34,589 bases of DNA from an uncultured Clostridia bacterium (GTDB lineage: Bacteria; Bacillota; Clostridia; Christensenellales; Borkfalkiaceae): NCBI GenBank assembly GCA_947626305.1, contig CANQRP010000006.1, positions 1-34,589 of the forward strand. The letters run 5' to 3'. Below the pieces are notes generated by a model. It had not been told where the DNA came from and did not search any database. It saw only the letters and a program-made list of their open reading frames with translations. The first letter of the stretch is position 1, and every line of letters starts with the position of its first letter. The position numbers and the translations under genes are program-made. Positions 14,931 to 24,209 of the stretch are shown in pieces.

Positions 14931-16382
14931 TCAATCAAACGGGAGATCGTCGGTCGGCTCGGCGGGAGCGGACAGTTCGGCGTCCTCCGGCGTCATAAAG
15001 TCGGGTTTCTTCTTGATGTATTGCGGTTCCTCGTCCGAGACGCCCTGCGCGTCGACGTCGATGAACTTGGTGCTCTCGCCGATAAAGCGGAGCTGGATGC
15101 GCCCCGTTGCGCCGTTTCTGTGCTTGGCGATGACGAGTTCCGCCGCCCCCTTTACCACTTTTCCGCTTGCCATATCCTCGGGAGAGGCGCCCACATCGGG
15201 ACGGTTGATGAACATGACGATATCCGCGTCCTGTTCGATGGCGCCCGATTCGCGGAGATCGGAAAGCTGCGCCTCCTTCGTCTGGATGCGGCGGAGCTGG
15301 GAAAGCGCAATGACGGGAACATCCAATTCCTTTGCCATGATCTTGAGGGCGCGCGTGATGCTTGCGACCTCCTGTTGGCGGTTGAAGTCCCCGCCCGCGG
15401 GCGTCTCCGACCCCATGAGCTGGATGTAGTCGATCATCACGACGTCGAGCCTGCCCTCCGCGCTCTTCAATCTTCTGCACTTGGAGAGGATCTCCGCGGG
15501 CGTGACGACGGACGAATCGTCGATGAAAATTTTGCTCTTTTGCAGGCGGTCGCTTGCGGCGGCGAGATTTTTCCACTCTTTCGACGAAAGTTTGCCCGAA
15601 AGCCCCTTCTCCATGCTCACTTCCGCATAGGAGAAGAGCAACCTCTGCAAGATCTCGGTATAGGGCATTTCGAGCGAGAACACCGCGGCGACGTTGTGCC
15701 GTTTGAGGCAGGCGTATTCGACGATGTTCATGGCAAGAGAGGTCTTTCCCATGCCGGGGCGGGCGGCAATGATGACGAGATTCCCCTTTTGCAGCCCGTG
15801 GGTCATCTGGTCGAGCCGCTTGAATCCCGTTTCGAGCCCGCGGAAGGCGTTGGGATCGCTCTCGATCGCCTCGAGTTTGTTGATGACCGCCTGTACGGCA
15901 ATGCCGTCCGCAAGTCCCCGCAGGGTGGAATTGTCTTCCCGCTGCGAGACGTCGTAAACCTGTTTTTCGGCGTACTCGATCGCCTCCCGTTCCTCGGGCG
16001 ACCTCGTGCTGTTTTCCGCGATATTCTTTGCCGCACGGATGAGCGCGCGGTTCACGGAGTCGCGGCGCACGATTTCGAGATATTGGCGATAGTTGGCGGC
16101 GGAGGGAACGCCCTGCGCCAACCCGGTGATATAATCGAGCCCGCCCGCCTCCTCAGATCTTCCCTCCCGTTCGAGGTGGTCGCTGAGCGTAACGACATCG
16201 ACGGGTCGTCTCCCGCCGTACACCGCCTTCATGGCTCTCACGATCACGCGGTGAGACTCCTGGTAAAAGTCCTCCTCCCGCAGCGCTTCGAGCACGTCCG
16301 ATTGGATGCTTTCGTCGATGAGGATGCTTCCGAGCAGCGCCGATTCCGCGTCTAAATTGTGCGGCATTTGATTGTTTGGCAT
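14931..16382 (-). CDS. dnaB: Replicative DNA helicase DnaB
   Basis: An N-terminal DnaB domain (MPHNLDAESALLGSILID) and linker are followed by a RecA-like helicase domain with Walker A ARPGMGKTS (about 207-215), Walker B VVMIDYIQLM, and the H4 region SQLRRIQTKEAQLSDLRESGAIEQDADIVMFI. This is a full-length (483 aa) hexameric fork helicase. The start is the ATG at 16382 with GGGAG upstream; the track's start at 16394 is a TTG that precedes the RBS. It has no intein. It follows pepF by 58 bases and is nearly contiguous with tsaC. Confidence 0.97.
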   Translation of the reverse strand: MPNNQMPHNLDAESALLGSILIDESIQSDVLEALREEDFYQESHRVIVRAMKAVYGGRRPVDVVTLSDHLEREGRSEEAGGLDYITGLAQGVPSAANYRQYLEIVRRDSVNRALIRAAKNIAENSTRSPEEREAIEYAEKQVYDVSQREDNSTLRGLADGIAVQAVINKLEAIESDPNAFRGLETGFKRLDQMTHGLQKGNLVIIAARPGMGKTSLAMNIVEYACLKRHNVAAVFSLEMPYTEILQRLLFSYAEVSMEKGLSGKLSSKEWKNLAAASDRLQKSKIFIDDSSVVTPAEILSKCRRLKSAEGRLDVVMIDYIQLMGSETPAGGDFNRQQEVASITRALKIMAKELDVPVIALSQLRRIQTKEAQLSDLRESGAIEQDADIVMFINRPDVGASPEDMASGKVVKGAAELVIAKHRNGATGRIQLRFIGESTKFIDVDAQGVSDEEPQYIKKKPDFMTPEDAELSAPAEPTDDLPFD

Positions 16383-16440
16383 ATGTTCTCCCAAAAGACA
16401 AGTATTCGTCAGACCGTTCGGGTCCGAAAAAGGCGGTCGC

Positions 16441-18210
16441 CTATTTGATGCTTTCGAATTCGCCGAGCGCTTCTTCGAACTCCTTCATGGCGGCAAGGAA
16501 GGTCCCCTCCTCGGTGAGGTCCGCTCCTGCGATCTTCAAGAGGGACACGGGGTCGGTGGAACAGCCGCCCGACAGGAACTTGAAATAGTTCTTCACCGCG
16601 GGTTCCCCTTCCGCAAGGATCTTGTCTGCGATGCAAATGGCGGCGGTGATGCCCGTTGCATATTTGTACACATAGAAGGAACGGTAGAAATGCGGGATGC
16701 GCGCCCACTCGATGGCGATGTTGTCGTCATGGACGACCGCTTCGCCGTAATACTTTTCGTTGAGCGAGCGGTAGAGCTCGGTGAGGTTATCTTTGTTGAG
16801 CGGCTCCCCGCCCTCCGCCATGGCATGCGCCTTCTCTTCGAATTCGGCGAACTGGGTCTGGCGGAACAGCGTTGTGCGGATCATGTCGATGAAATAGTTG
16901 AGAAGATACTTCCTGAGCTGTTTTTCCTGCGTGGTTTTGAGCAGATATTTGAGCAGGAGCACCTCGTTGACCGTGCTGGCGACTTCCGCTACGAAAATTT
17001 TGTAGTCCGACTTTGCGTACGGCTGACAGCTGTTGGAGAAGTAGGAGTGGATGGAGTGCCCCATTTCATGCGCAATGGTGAATACGTCGTGCGCGGTCTT
17101 CTGATAGTTGAGCAGAACAAACGGATGGTTGCCGTAGATGCCGATGGAATAGGCGCCGCTCCGCTTGCCCTCCGTCTCGCAGACGTCGATCCAGCGTTCG
17201 TCTCTGCCGCGGCGGAGGAGCGCGTTGTATTCCTCGCCGAGGGGAGCAAGTCCTTTGAGCACGAGGTCGTATGCCTCTTCATAGGAGAGTCTGAGTTCGG
17301 CGTCCTCCACAAGGGAGGGATAGATGTCGTACATATACATCGTGTCGAGCCCCATGAGCTTCTTGCGGAGGGCGATGTAGCGGTGCATGACGGGGGTGTA
17401 GTCGCCGACGACCTTGACGAGATTGTCGTACACGCTGCGGTCGACGTCCTCTTCGAAAAACGCCATTTCGAGGCAGGAGCGGTACCCGCGCACCTTCTGG
17501 TAGAACATATCCTTTTTGACGTTGCCGAAGTAGGTCGTCGCCAAAGTGTTGATGATGTTGCGGTAGGCGGAATAGTAGAGTTCGTACGCCTCCTTGCGCT
17601 TTGCGCGGTCTTTTCCGTTGAGGATGACGGAATAAAGTCCGTGCGAGAGGCGCACTTTCTTGCCTTCGTACTCGATTTCAGGCAGGTTGAGTTCGGCGTT
17701 GTCGAGCATTTCGAACACGTCGCCCGCGGTGGAGAGTGCCTCGCCCGTCTGCGCCAGGATGCGCTCCTCCTTTTCGGAGAGAACATGCTCCTTTTGCGCC
17801 TTGATGCGGGAGAGCATATAGTCGTGATCTTTGAGACGGGGGTCTGCGATGAAGGCTTCGAGCGCTTCGTCCGAAAGCGCGGTGAGCTCGGGAGTGACAA
17901 ACGCGGTCTCCTCGTCGAGGCGGGTGAAGAAGTTCATCACGCGGGCGATGTAAGCGTTGTATTTTGTCTCGCGGACATCTTCATCGTGCTTCATGAAGGC
18001 ATAGAGATACACCCGCATGGCGTCGATCACGAGCGCTTCTTCGACATCGAAGAAAGCAAGGAGTCCCTCCACGCTGCCGAGGGTGCCCTTGTATTTTGCG
18101 AAGTCCAATCTGCCTTCGAGCGCGGAGAAGGCGGCTTCCCACTCTTCGTCGCTTTCGAATACGTCCGAAACTTTCCATTTGTACTTTTCCTGTACGTCCT
18201 TTCTTTCCAT
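16441..18210 (-). CDS. pepF: Oligoendopeptidase F (M3B metallopeptidase)
   Basis: The 589-residue protein carries the zinc site HEMGHSIHS at about residue 380 and the third ligand Glu in the segment FVAEVASTVNEVLLL. The N-terminus (YKWKVSDVFESDEEWEAAFSALEG) is the standard start of PepF. It hydrolyses medium-length peptides in the cytosol. The upstream RBS is modest (AAGGAAAT). It is the first gene of the long minus-strand run. Its only visible promoter candidate is at 18396-18423, so its transcript would begin inside the inverted-repeat-rich interval. Confidence 0.96.
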   Translation of the reverse strand: MERKDVQEKYKWKVSDVFESDEEWEAAFSALEGRLDFAKYKGTLGSVEGLLAFFDVEEALVIDAMRVYLYAFMKHDEDVRETKYNAYIARVMNFFTRLDEETAFVTPELTALSDEALEAFIADPRLKDHDYMLSRIKAQKEHVLSEKEERILAQTGEALSTAGDVFEMLDNAELNLPEIEYEGKKVRLSHGLYSVILNGKDRAKRKEAYELYYSAYRNIINTLATTYFGNVKKDMFYQKVRGYRSCLEMAFFEEDVDRSVYDNLVKVVGDYTPVMHRYIALRKKLMGLDTMYMYDIYPSLVEDAELRLSYEEAYDLVLKGLAPLGEEYNALLRRGRDERWIDVCETEGKRSGAYSIGIYGNHPFVLLNYQKTAHDVFTIAHEMGHSIHSYFSNSCQPYAKSDYKIFVAEVASTVNEVLLLKYLLKTTQEKQLRKYLLNYFIDMIRTTLFRQTQFAEFEEKAHAMAEGGEPLNKDNLTELYRSLNEKYYGEAVVHDDNIAIEWARIPHFYRSFYVYKYATGITAAICIADKILAEGEPAVKNYFKFLSGGCSTDPVSLLKIAGADLTEEGTFLAAMKEFEEALGEFESIK

Positions 18211-18297
18211 TTTTTCTATTTCCTTTTTGAATTATTTTCGATTTTTCGATTTTTACGCGGCAGAAGTAGGAGGGTTATGAGGCACCTCCTCCCCTAC

Positions 18298-18327
18298 CCC
18301 TCCCCCGCGCGAATGCGCGGGGGAGGG
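18298..18327. repeat. Perfect 13-bp inverted repeat (stem-loop)
   Basis: CCCTCCCCCGCGC, loop GAAT, GCGCGGGGGAGGG. It has no T-run on either side, so it is not a normal terminator. It lies about 90 bases upstream of pepF, within its probable leader. Confidence 0.8.
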
Positions 18328-18395
18328 CAAGAAAGGATGCTTTCCAATTCCTGCGCGAGAAGAACCATGCTTCTTCGCTGCGCGACCGCATTTGT

Positions 18396-18423
18396 TGTAT
18401 ACTTGCAACTTCTTGTCCGACAA
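18396..18423 (-). promoter_or_regulatory. Candidate promoter of the pepF-to-ASCH operon
   Basis: Minus strand TTGTCG, 16 bases, TATACA. It is the best match upstream of pepF but is imperfect. Confidence 0.35.
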
Positions 18424-18468
18424 GGCGAACGAGAGGAAAAGCAAGTGAAAACATAAAAGCACGTTTCC

Positions 18469-18581
18469 TCGCACGATTGTTTTCGAAGCGACACCCCCAC
18501 CCGTCACTCACTTCGTTCGTGCCACCCTCCCCCAACAAGTTGGGGTAGGGCTTACGAGGCGAGGAGCAAACAATCGTGCGA
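18469..18581. repeat. 113-nt element bounded by a perfect 14-bp inverted repeat
   Basis: TCGCACGATTGTTT (18469-18482) is the exact reverse complement of AAACAATCGTGCGA (18568-18581). Inside are CCCCAACAAGTTGGGG, a second perfect hairpin, and CACTCACTTCGTTCGTG. The whole can fold into a multi-arm structure. It encodes nothing plausible. It could be a small non-autonomous repeat element or a structured RNA. Confidence 0.75.
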
Positions 18582-18690
18582 AATAAAACCCCGTGCCGAG
18601 CGGCGTAGCGCGAATTCACTTCGCGCGTGAAGCGCCGCACGACCGCAGCACTCACGACATTTCTTTTTGCTACGATTGCCGCTTCACGTT

Positions 18691-18749
18691 CGGCGCGGCA
18701 GGGCTCCCATAAAAGGACGAAGTACTTTTATTGGGAAGAGGAGCCGCCG
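18691..18749. repeat. Long imperfect hairpin
   Basis: CGGCGCGGCAGGGCTCCCATAAAAG can pair with CTTTTATTGGG...GGAGCCGCC across the loop GACGAAGTA, with small bulges. The core arms GGCTCC and GGAGCC lie at 18702-18707 and 18740-18745. The rest of 18582-18883 shows a further short dyad (TTCACTTCGCGCGTGAA) and no gene. Confidence 0.65.
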
Positions 18750-18883
18750 AGGGCAAACAGAGCTTTTCAAAGAAAAGCGTAAAAAGCACTCGTGCGGTGA
18801 CGACGTGGAGCGCCCGAACGCATTCGAGCCCGAGTTCCGAGGGCGAGACAAGCGGCAAGAAAAAGAAATGTGTGAACTTTTTT

Positions 18884-20233
18884 TTAGTTTTTGAAGCTAT
18901 GGATCGGCGCGGGAAGGATCCCGCCGCGGGAGATGAATTTCTCCGCCGAACCCGTATGTACGGGCATGACGGGCGCCCTGCCGAGAAGTCCGCCGAAATT
19001 CACCGTGTCCCCCACTTTCTTGCCGGGGGCGGGAATGACTCTGACCGCCGTCGTTTTGTTGTTTACCATGCCGATCGCCGCCTCGTCGGCGAGGATCGCC
19101 GAAATGGTGGAGGCGGGCGTATCACCCGGGATCGCGATCATGTCGAGCCCGACCGAACAGACGCAGGTCATCGCTTCGAGCTTATCGAAGGTGATCGCGC
19201 CCTTTTCCGCCGCTTCGATCATACCGATGTCTTCGGAGACGGGAATGAACGCACCCGACAGCCCGCCCACGCGGGAGGACGCCATGACCCCGCCCTTCTT
19301 CACCGCGTCGTTGAGCATGGCGAGCGCCGCCGTAGTGCCGTGTCCGCCCACCGTTTCGAGCCCCAGCTCTTCTAAAATATGCGCCACCGAATCCCCTCTT
19401 GCGGGCGTGGGCGCGAGGGAGAGATCGACGACCCCGAAGGGAACGCCGAGCCGCCGTGCCGCTTCCTTTGCGACGAGCTGCCCCGCACGCGTGATCTTGA
19501 ACGCCGTGCGCTTGATGAGTTCCGCCGCTTCGGTGAGGTCGGCTTCGGGCACAAAGGAGAGCGCATGCTGCACCACCCCCGGACCGGAGACGCCTACGTT
19601 GATCACACAGTCCGCCTCGCCCACCCCGTGGAACGCTCCCGCCATAAAGGGGTTGTCTTCCACCGCATTGCAGAAGGCGACGAACTTTGCACAGCCGATC
19701 CCCTCCGGCGTGAGCTGCGCCGTCTCTTTGACGAGTTCCCCCACCCGCTTCACGGCGTCCATATTGATGCCCGAACGGGAGGAACCCACGTTCACCGAGG
19801 AACAGAGTTTTTCGGTCGTTGCAAGCGCCTCGGGAACGGTGGAGAGAAAACGCGCTTCGTACTCCGCCGTCGCCTTGTGGACGAGCGCCGAATAGCCGCC
19901 CAAAAAGTCGATGCCGAGGAGGTCCGCCGCGCGGTCGAGTGCGCGGGCGACGAGCGGGCTCTCTTCGGGGAATGCCGCCGTGATGAGTGAGACGGGCGTG
20001 ACAGACACCCGCTTGTTGACGATGGGAATGCCGTATTCGCGGGAGAGCTGTTCCGCCGTGGGAACGAGCTGTTCCGCTCTGCGCACAACATGGTCGTATA
20101 CCGCTCGCGCGGTCTGCTCCGCATCCCCGCGGATACAGGACAGGAGCGAGATCCCCATCGTAACGGTGCGGATATCGAGGTGCTCCTTTTCGATCATGTC
20201 GATGGTTTCGATCACTTCGGTGGAATTAAACAT
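18884..20233 (-). CDS. PFL family / UPF0210 protein
   Basis: The N-terminal stretch [33 protein letters not shown] and later blocks ([58 protein letters not shown]) are characteristic of the UPF0210 (DUF711, PFL-like) family. The fold is related to pyruvate formate-lyase, but no glycyl-radical motif is visible and no activity is known. The start is placed at the ATG 20233, preceded by AGGGTG; a GTG at 20242 overlapping the ACT stop is an alternative. It is almost always paired with an ACT-domain protein, as here. Confidence 0.93.
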   Translation of the reverse strand: MFNSTEVIETIDMIEKEHLDIRTVTMGISLLSCIRGDAEQTARAVYDHVVRRAEQLVPTAEQLSREYGIPIVNKRVSVTPVSLITAAFPEESPLVARALDRAADLLGIDFLGGYSALVHKATAEYEARFLSTVPEALATTEKLCSSVNVGSSRSGINMDAVKRVGELVKETAQLTPEGIGCAKFVAFCNAVEDNPFMAGAFHGVGEADCVINVGVSGPGVVQHALSFVPEADLTEAAELIKRTAFKITRAGQLVAKEAARRLGVPFGVVDLSLAPTPARGDSVAHILEELGLETVGGHGTTAALAMLNDAVKKGGVMASSRVGGLSGAFIPVSEDIGMIEAAEKGAITFDKLEAMTCVCSVGLDMIAIPGDTPASTISAILADEAAIGMVNNKTTAVRVIPAPGKKVGDTVNFGGLLGRAPVMPVHTGSAEKFISRGGILPAPIHSFKN

Positions 20234-20238
20234 AGCGG

Positions 20239-20508
20239 TCACACCCTGTGCATGGCGTTGAAGATGTCCTCATGCTGGACCCGCACGGACATGCCGATGT
20301 CTCTGCCCATCTCCGCCGCCGCAGCGGCGACCGAGGCGAGATCTTCGGTACACTCCGAAGCGTCCACCATCATGATCATGGCAAATTGGTCCCCGAGGAT
20401 CGTCTGCGAAATATCAAGGATGTTGATATTCTTCGCGCAGAGAAAGGAACTTACCTGCGCGATGATGCCCTTTCGGTCCGTCCCCGTGACCGTAACGACT
20501 GCTTTCAT
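20239..20508 (-). CDS. ACT-domain protein (UPF0237 type, 89 aa)
   Basis: [38 protein letters not shown] is the standard N-terminus of the stand-alone ACT protein that accompanies UPF0210. The G-x-D-x-x-G-I turn typical of amino-acid-binding ACT dimers is present. It probably binds an amino acid or related ligand and regulates the UPF0210 partner; this is inference from conserved pairing. The ATG overlaps the preceding stop by four bases (ATGA) and the stop lies five bases before the UPF0210 ATG. Confidence 0.93.
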   Translation of the reverse strand: MKAVVTVTGTDRKGIIAQVSSFLCAKNINILDISQTILGDQFAMIMMVDASECTEDLASVAAAAAEMGRDIGMSVRVQHEDIFNAMHRV

Positions 20509-21026
20509 GCTTCCTCCTCCACCGTTTCATAGGCGATGAGCAGGTTGCCCTGCGAGATCAGCCTGACCGACCTTCCCTCGTGAAAATCGGGAAAATCCTT
20601 CTCTCCGTCCACATAGATCTGCCGCGTCATCATCTCGTCCTTTTTGACGTTCTTCACCGAGAAGAGGGCGACGTTGACGTCTACGCCGTCGCGCACCGTC
20701 CAATCGTCGATGCCCTCGAACGGGAGCACGGAGTACTCTTTGAGCCCCACCGAGATGAATTTGAGCATTTTGCAATATGCCTTGCTCCTCTTGTAGCTGA
20801 TCCCCATGTACGGAAAGCAAAAGATGATGTAGAGCCCCGTGAGCGCGCTCGTGCCCACGACATACCATACGCCCGTGGGGTCGCCATAGGGCAACAGGAT
20901 ATAGAAGGTGAGGCAGGTAACGAGCCCCGCCACATACACCGCCGTCGCGACCAAAAAGCCGAACAGGAGCCTTCGCTTCTGCTTCATCGCGTCGAGAAGG
21001 TCGAGATCTTGATATAATTTCGTCAT
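20505..21026 (-). CDS. Two-helix membrane protein, function unknown (173 aa)
   Basis: The start at 21026 (MTKLYQDLDLLDAMKQKRR) has GGAG five bases upstream; a GTG at 21032 overlapping the degV stop is the alternative. Two hydrophobic helices (about residues 20-44 and 53-72) precede a ~100-residue cytosolic domain (SVLPFEGIDDWTVRDGVDVNVALFSVKNVKKDEMMTRQIYVDGEKDFPDF). The hairpin-plus-domain layout is common among small Clostridial membrane proteins of unknown role. It sits inside the degV-ACT operon with ATGA overlap downstream. Confidence 0.8.
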   Translation of the reverse strand: MTKLYQDLDLLDAMKQKRRLLFGFLVATAVYVAGLVTCLTFYILLPYGDPTGVWYVVGTSALTGLYIIFCFPYMGISYKRSKAYCKMLKFISVGLKEYSVLPFEGIDDWTVRDGVDVNVALFSVKNVKKDEMMTRQIYVDGEKDFPDFHEGRSVRLISQGNLLIAYETVEEEA

Positions 21027-21028
21027 GG

Positions 21029-21871
21029 TCACTCCGCAATGAAGAGCACGCCGAGCGTATTCTTGCCGCAGTGTCCGGTGATGACCGAGCCCGCGATCGT
21101 TTCGATGATTTCCTCGAATTCGAAGAGTTCCTTCACCTTCTGCCGCGCCACATTCACGATGGACTCCTCCGCCGTGCTGTGCGTGATGAATGCGCGCGTC
21201 TTATCGTAGGAAGGATATTGCCGTTTGAGGTCCTCCACATAGTTCGCGATACATTTTTCCATGCTTCCGCGGTATTTTTTGCCCGCATAGAGCTGCCCGT
21301 CCTCCATCTCGATGAGCGGGTGGATCTTCAACAGGTTTGCTCCGTACATCGCCATGCGGGAGCATCTGCCCCCCATGTAGAGATAGTCGAGGCGGTCGGG
21401 AACGAAGGAGGTATTGATCTTGGGGGCGAGCGCCGCCGTCTTTTCGGCGATCTCCTTTGCGCTCATGCCCCGTTCGAGAAAGTCGCACGCCTTCATTACC
21501 ATGAGCCCCTGTCCCGAAGAGAGCGCTTTGCTGTCTACGACGAACACCTTTCTGCCGAACTTTTTGGCGGCTTCCACGGCGTAGTTATGGGAGGAAGAAG
21601 ATTTTACGGAAATGTTGTAGTGGATCACGGTCTTCCCCTCGTCGACGTATTTTGCGAAGAACTCCTCGTAGTCGCCGATGCTCGGAGCGGCAGTCTTGGG
21701 AAGGTTGCCCGTTTTCTCCACATAGTCGAAGATGTCCTGCGGGACGATATTCACGCCGTCGCGAAAGGCGTCTCCGCCCAGGATCACGGAGAGCGGCATG
21801 ACGCCGATGTGCCGTTTTTCGATCTCGGCGCCGAGGTCGCAAGTGCTGTCCGTCGTAATTTGAATGCTCAT
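21029..21871 (-). CDS. DegV family (fatty-acid-binding type) protein
   Basis: The N-terminus IQITTDSTCDLGAEIEKRHIGVMPLSV and the blocks PKTAAPSIGDYEEFF, VFVVDSKALSSGQGLMV, LDYLYMGGRCSRM and the C-terminal TGHCGKNTLGVLFI are those of the DegV family. Family members bind a long-chain fatty acid and, as FakB, present it to the kinase FakA. The usual lipid-contact segment S-S-x-L-S-G-T is replaced by SVKSSSSHNY, so lipid binding may differ. Length (280 aa) is normal. AGGAGATG precedes the ATG. No fakA is in the window. Confidence 0.92.
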   Translation of the reverse strand: MSIQITTDSTCDLGAEIEKRHIGVMPLSVILGGDAFRDGVNIVPQDIFDYVEKTGNLPKTAAPSIGDYEEFFAKYVDEGKTVIHYNISVKSSSSHNYAVEAAKKFGRKVFVVDSKALSSGQGLMVMKACDFLERGMSAKEIAEKTAALAPKINTSFVPDRLDYLYMGGRCSRMAMYGANLLKIHPLIEMEDGQLYAGKKYRGSMEKCIANYVEDLKRQYPSYDKTRAFITHSTAEESIVNVARQKVKELFEFEEIIETIAGSVITGHCGKNTLGVLFIAE

Positions 21872-21907
21872 ATTATCATCTCCTAATCATTGATTCGTTG
21901 TTTTTCT

Positions 21908-22519
21908 CTATATCAGGTCCTTGACCCACTCGAAAAAGGCGCCCCAACGGGTCATCGGCTTCGCCGTAAACGACCAATCGGTAATGACCCCAACCACATC
22001 CTTGCGCTTGCAGCAGCCGAGCACGCGGGAATCGGTGCTGTTGGTGCGGTGATCTCCGAGGAAGAAAAATTCGTCTTCCCCGACGGTAATTTCGAAGGGA
22101 CTTCCGTCCGCATAGGTGGCGCCCTTGGTGTAGTCCTCTTCGAGCGGAACGAACTCTTCCGTTCCCGCAAGGCGGCGGTACACCTTTCCGCCCGTGATGC
22201 GAACGGTATCGCCCTCCACGGCGATCAGCCGCTTGATGATGTTCTCCCCCGAAAAGTGGAAATCGGGAAAGTCCTCCGACACATCGATGATGATGATGTC
22301 GCCGCGCTCCGGGACCGCCATTCGGTCGGCGTACAGTTTATCGCCGTTTTTCAAGGTGTCTTCCATGGACTCGCCGCTCACATCCACGCTGAAAACCGTG
22401 CCCAAAAACCCGAAATTGAGCATGATGAATGCGACGAGCACGCAAAATACGATCGCCGCAACGGCATTCCAGAGGCTTACCGGTTTTTCGTTCAACATTG
22501 AAGGACGATTCTGTTTCAT
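21908..22519 (-). CDS. lepB: Signal peptidase I
   Basis: One N-terminal membrane helix (about residues 17-42) is followed by the box SGESMEDTL with nucleophile Ser51, the catalytic Lys96 in IIKRLIAVEGD, and the GDHRTNSTDSR box. This is the S26 peptidase that removes signal peptides from secreted proteins on the outer membrane face. The canonical SMxPTL is SMEDTL here, a mild deviation. The start lies one base after the stop of the hydrolase-like gene (TGATATG) with no good RBS, so it is probably coupled. Confidence 0.95.
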   Translation of the reverse strand: MKQNRPSMLNEKPVSLWNAVAAIVFCVLVAFIMLNFGFLGTVFSVDVSGESMEDTLKNGDKLYADRMAVPERGDIIIIDVSEDFPDFHFSGENIIKRLIAVEGDTVRITGGKVYRRLAGTEEFVPLEEDYTKGATYADGSPFEITVGEDEFFFLGDHRTNSTDSRVLGCCKRKDVVGVITDWSFTAKPMTRWGAFFEWVKDLI

Positions 22520-22520
22520 A

Positions 22521-24200
22521 TCACAGCCATTTCAGATTGTTTACGAGTACGTCTCCCTCGCCCAAAAAGACGACGGAGACCGCCTGCGAGAAATCGGGCA
22601 GAGAGGCGCCCGTCTCCGACTTGAAATCGGTGCTTCGGAACAAAAAGTTTTTCCACTTTCCGCCCGCGGGCACTTCCACCGAGCAAGAAAATCCTTTAAG
22701 TTCGTCCGCATCCATATAGAATACGACGTTGAGCGCGCCGCCCTGCGCGCAATAGGCGTCGAACTGGAAGCAAGCGCCCTCGGCGGGCTGGAAGCGCGGC
22801 TCGCTCACGCGGTAGCTGATCACGCCGTTTGCGGTGTTCACCCCCACGATGCCGCCGTAGCCTTCGAGCAATTTCACATCCGCACGGGTGCCGTCCGTAA
22901 AGCAATCGGCGACCGAACTCGCGCGGCGGCGGAAGCAGGCTACCCCCGCGACTCCTTCCGCACCCGAATACAGGATGCGGCTTTTGAGGCGGGCGTTGCG
23001 ATAGGGCTTTTTGAGCGTGACTTCCTGGATCTTCGACGTAACGGAAAATCCGTTGGAGTAGCGCACGAAGGTATAAACGAGCACTTTTTGGCTGCGTTCG
23101 TACACTTCGAGCGGGAACACGACGGAGCTGTCCTTCATCTCGCGCAAGGTCCCGAGCACTCTCGTCCAGTCGCGGGCGCGGAAGCTGTCCGTCTTTTCCG
23201 AAAAGAAAATACCGCACTCGATGGGGACGCCCTCCACGTCGTATTTTCCGCGCACTTTGAGATTGCCGTCCTCTTCGAACACCGTGAAGCCGATGGGTTT
23301 GCTGAGATAGACCGCCCTGCCGCGCAGATACTTGGCGAGGAACATCTCCATATCGGCAATGGAATGCTCGCCGATGAGCCCGTTCCCGTGCGCGGAATAG
23401 AGGATCGCCTTCTCCACGGCGGGGTTGATCTGCTGGAAGGTGTCGTAAACGCGGTCGTAATTGCACTTTTTGTCGTTGATGGCGGAGAGCATGAGCACGG
23501 GACAGGCGGCGTGGGGCGCATAGCTTTGGGAATCGAGCCCCGCGATAAAGCGGTGACGTTCCACGTTGAAGGTCCTCTTTTCGCCGTCGCCGAACTTTTC
23601 CATGTCTCGGTAGGCGAGCCATCCCGCCGCGCACACGGCGATAAAGCAGGAGATCGGTGCATAGGGCGTGATCTTCCAGAGCACTTCGCCGCCCGTTCTG
23701 AGTCCGATGGCGCCGAAGCAGGTCACTTCGGGTTTGCTTTTCAGGTATTGCGCGGCATAGCGGGCGACCGCCGCCCACTCGTACCAGCTCGTCTCCTTCG
23801 CCGTGACGTCCGCATACTCCATGGCTCTTCCGGCGCGCAGGAAATTCGCATAGTCGATGTCACGGGGATAGATGGTATGTTTGCCCTGCCCCATATCGCC
23901 GCAGTAGTCCACACAGAGCACCCCGTAGCCGAGGTCGACGAAGTGCGACACGAATTTTTCGTCGCACGGAAGCCCCGCCTCGAAGAGCACCATCACGGCG
24001 GGGTAATTTTCCTTGTCCTTGGGCACATAGTATTTGGCGTATACCTTCACTCTGCCGTATACGCTCTTTCTTCCCAGAAAGTAGACTTCCCGGAAAATGC
24101 AGTTTTCCCGCTCCTGTTCGGAAATGATCTCCTCACAGAGAGGCAGCGTGTCGTCGAAATCCTTCCACAAGGTCACGGGAGTGAGAATTTGATTTGCCAA
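22521..24200 (-). CDS. Alpha/beta-hydrolase-like protein with C-terminal beta domain; nucleophile Ser not visible
   Basis: The 559-residue protein starts with TTG (AGAGGT five bases upstream), nine bases after sbcC. Residues ~40-290 read as an alpha/beta hydrolase (YYVPKDKENYPAVMVLFEAGLPCDEKFVSHFVDLGYGVLCVDYCGDMGQGK), similar in layout to acetyl-xylan-esterase or dienelactone-hydrolase relatives. The expected G-x-S-x-G elbow is GLRTGG (166-171), with Arg168 at the Ser position, whereas Asp243 (SAINDKK) and His271 (YSAHGNG) remain. The C-terminal ~250 residues look like a beta-rich domain (FQFDAYCAQGGALNVVFYMDADELKG) resembling a carbohydrate-binding module. There is no signal peptide. It may be a pseudoenzyme; I cannot name its substrate or partner. 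Confidence 0.75.
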   Translation of the reverse strand: MANQILTPVTLWKDFDDTLPLCEEIISEQERENCIFREVYFLGRKSVYGRVKVYAKYYVPKDKENYPAVMVLFEAGLPCDEKFVSHFVDLGYGVLCVDYCGDMGQGKHTIYPRDIDYANFLRAGRAMEYADVTAKETSWYEWAAVARYAAQYLKSKPEVTCFGAIGLRTGGEVLWKITPYAPISCFIAVCAAGWLAYRDMEKFGDGEKRTFNVERHRFIAGLDSQSYAPHAACPVLMLSAINDKKCNYDRVYDTFQQINPAVEKAILYSAHGNGLIGEHSIADMEMFLAKYLRGRAVYLSKPIGFTVFEEDGNLKVRGKYDVEGVPIECGIFFSEKTDSFRARDWTRVLGTLREMKDSSVVFPLEVYERSQKVLVYTFVRYSNGFSVTSKIQEVTLKKPYRNARLKSRILYSGAEGVAGVACFRRRASSVADCFTDGTRADVKLLEGYGGIVGVNTANGVISYRVSEPRFQPAEGACFQFDAYCAQGGALNVVFYMDADELKGFSCSVEVPAGGKWKNFLFRSTDFKSETGASLPDFSQAVSVVFLGEGDVLVNNLKWL

Positions 24201-24209
24201 AATATACCT

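Noticed and set aside
16372-18456. 694-aa plus-strand ORF antisense to pepF
   Set aside because: It mirrors pepF on the opposite strand, lacks an RBS and has no recognisable motif; pepF has its zinc site and normal length.
18275-18655. Minus-strand ORFs in the 18.2-18.7 kb interval
   Set aside because: They run through perfect hairpins and repeats, have no RBS and give basic low-complexity peptides.
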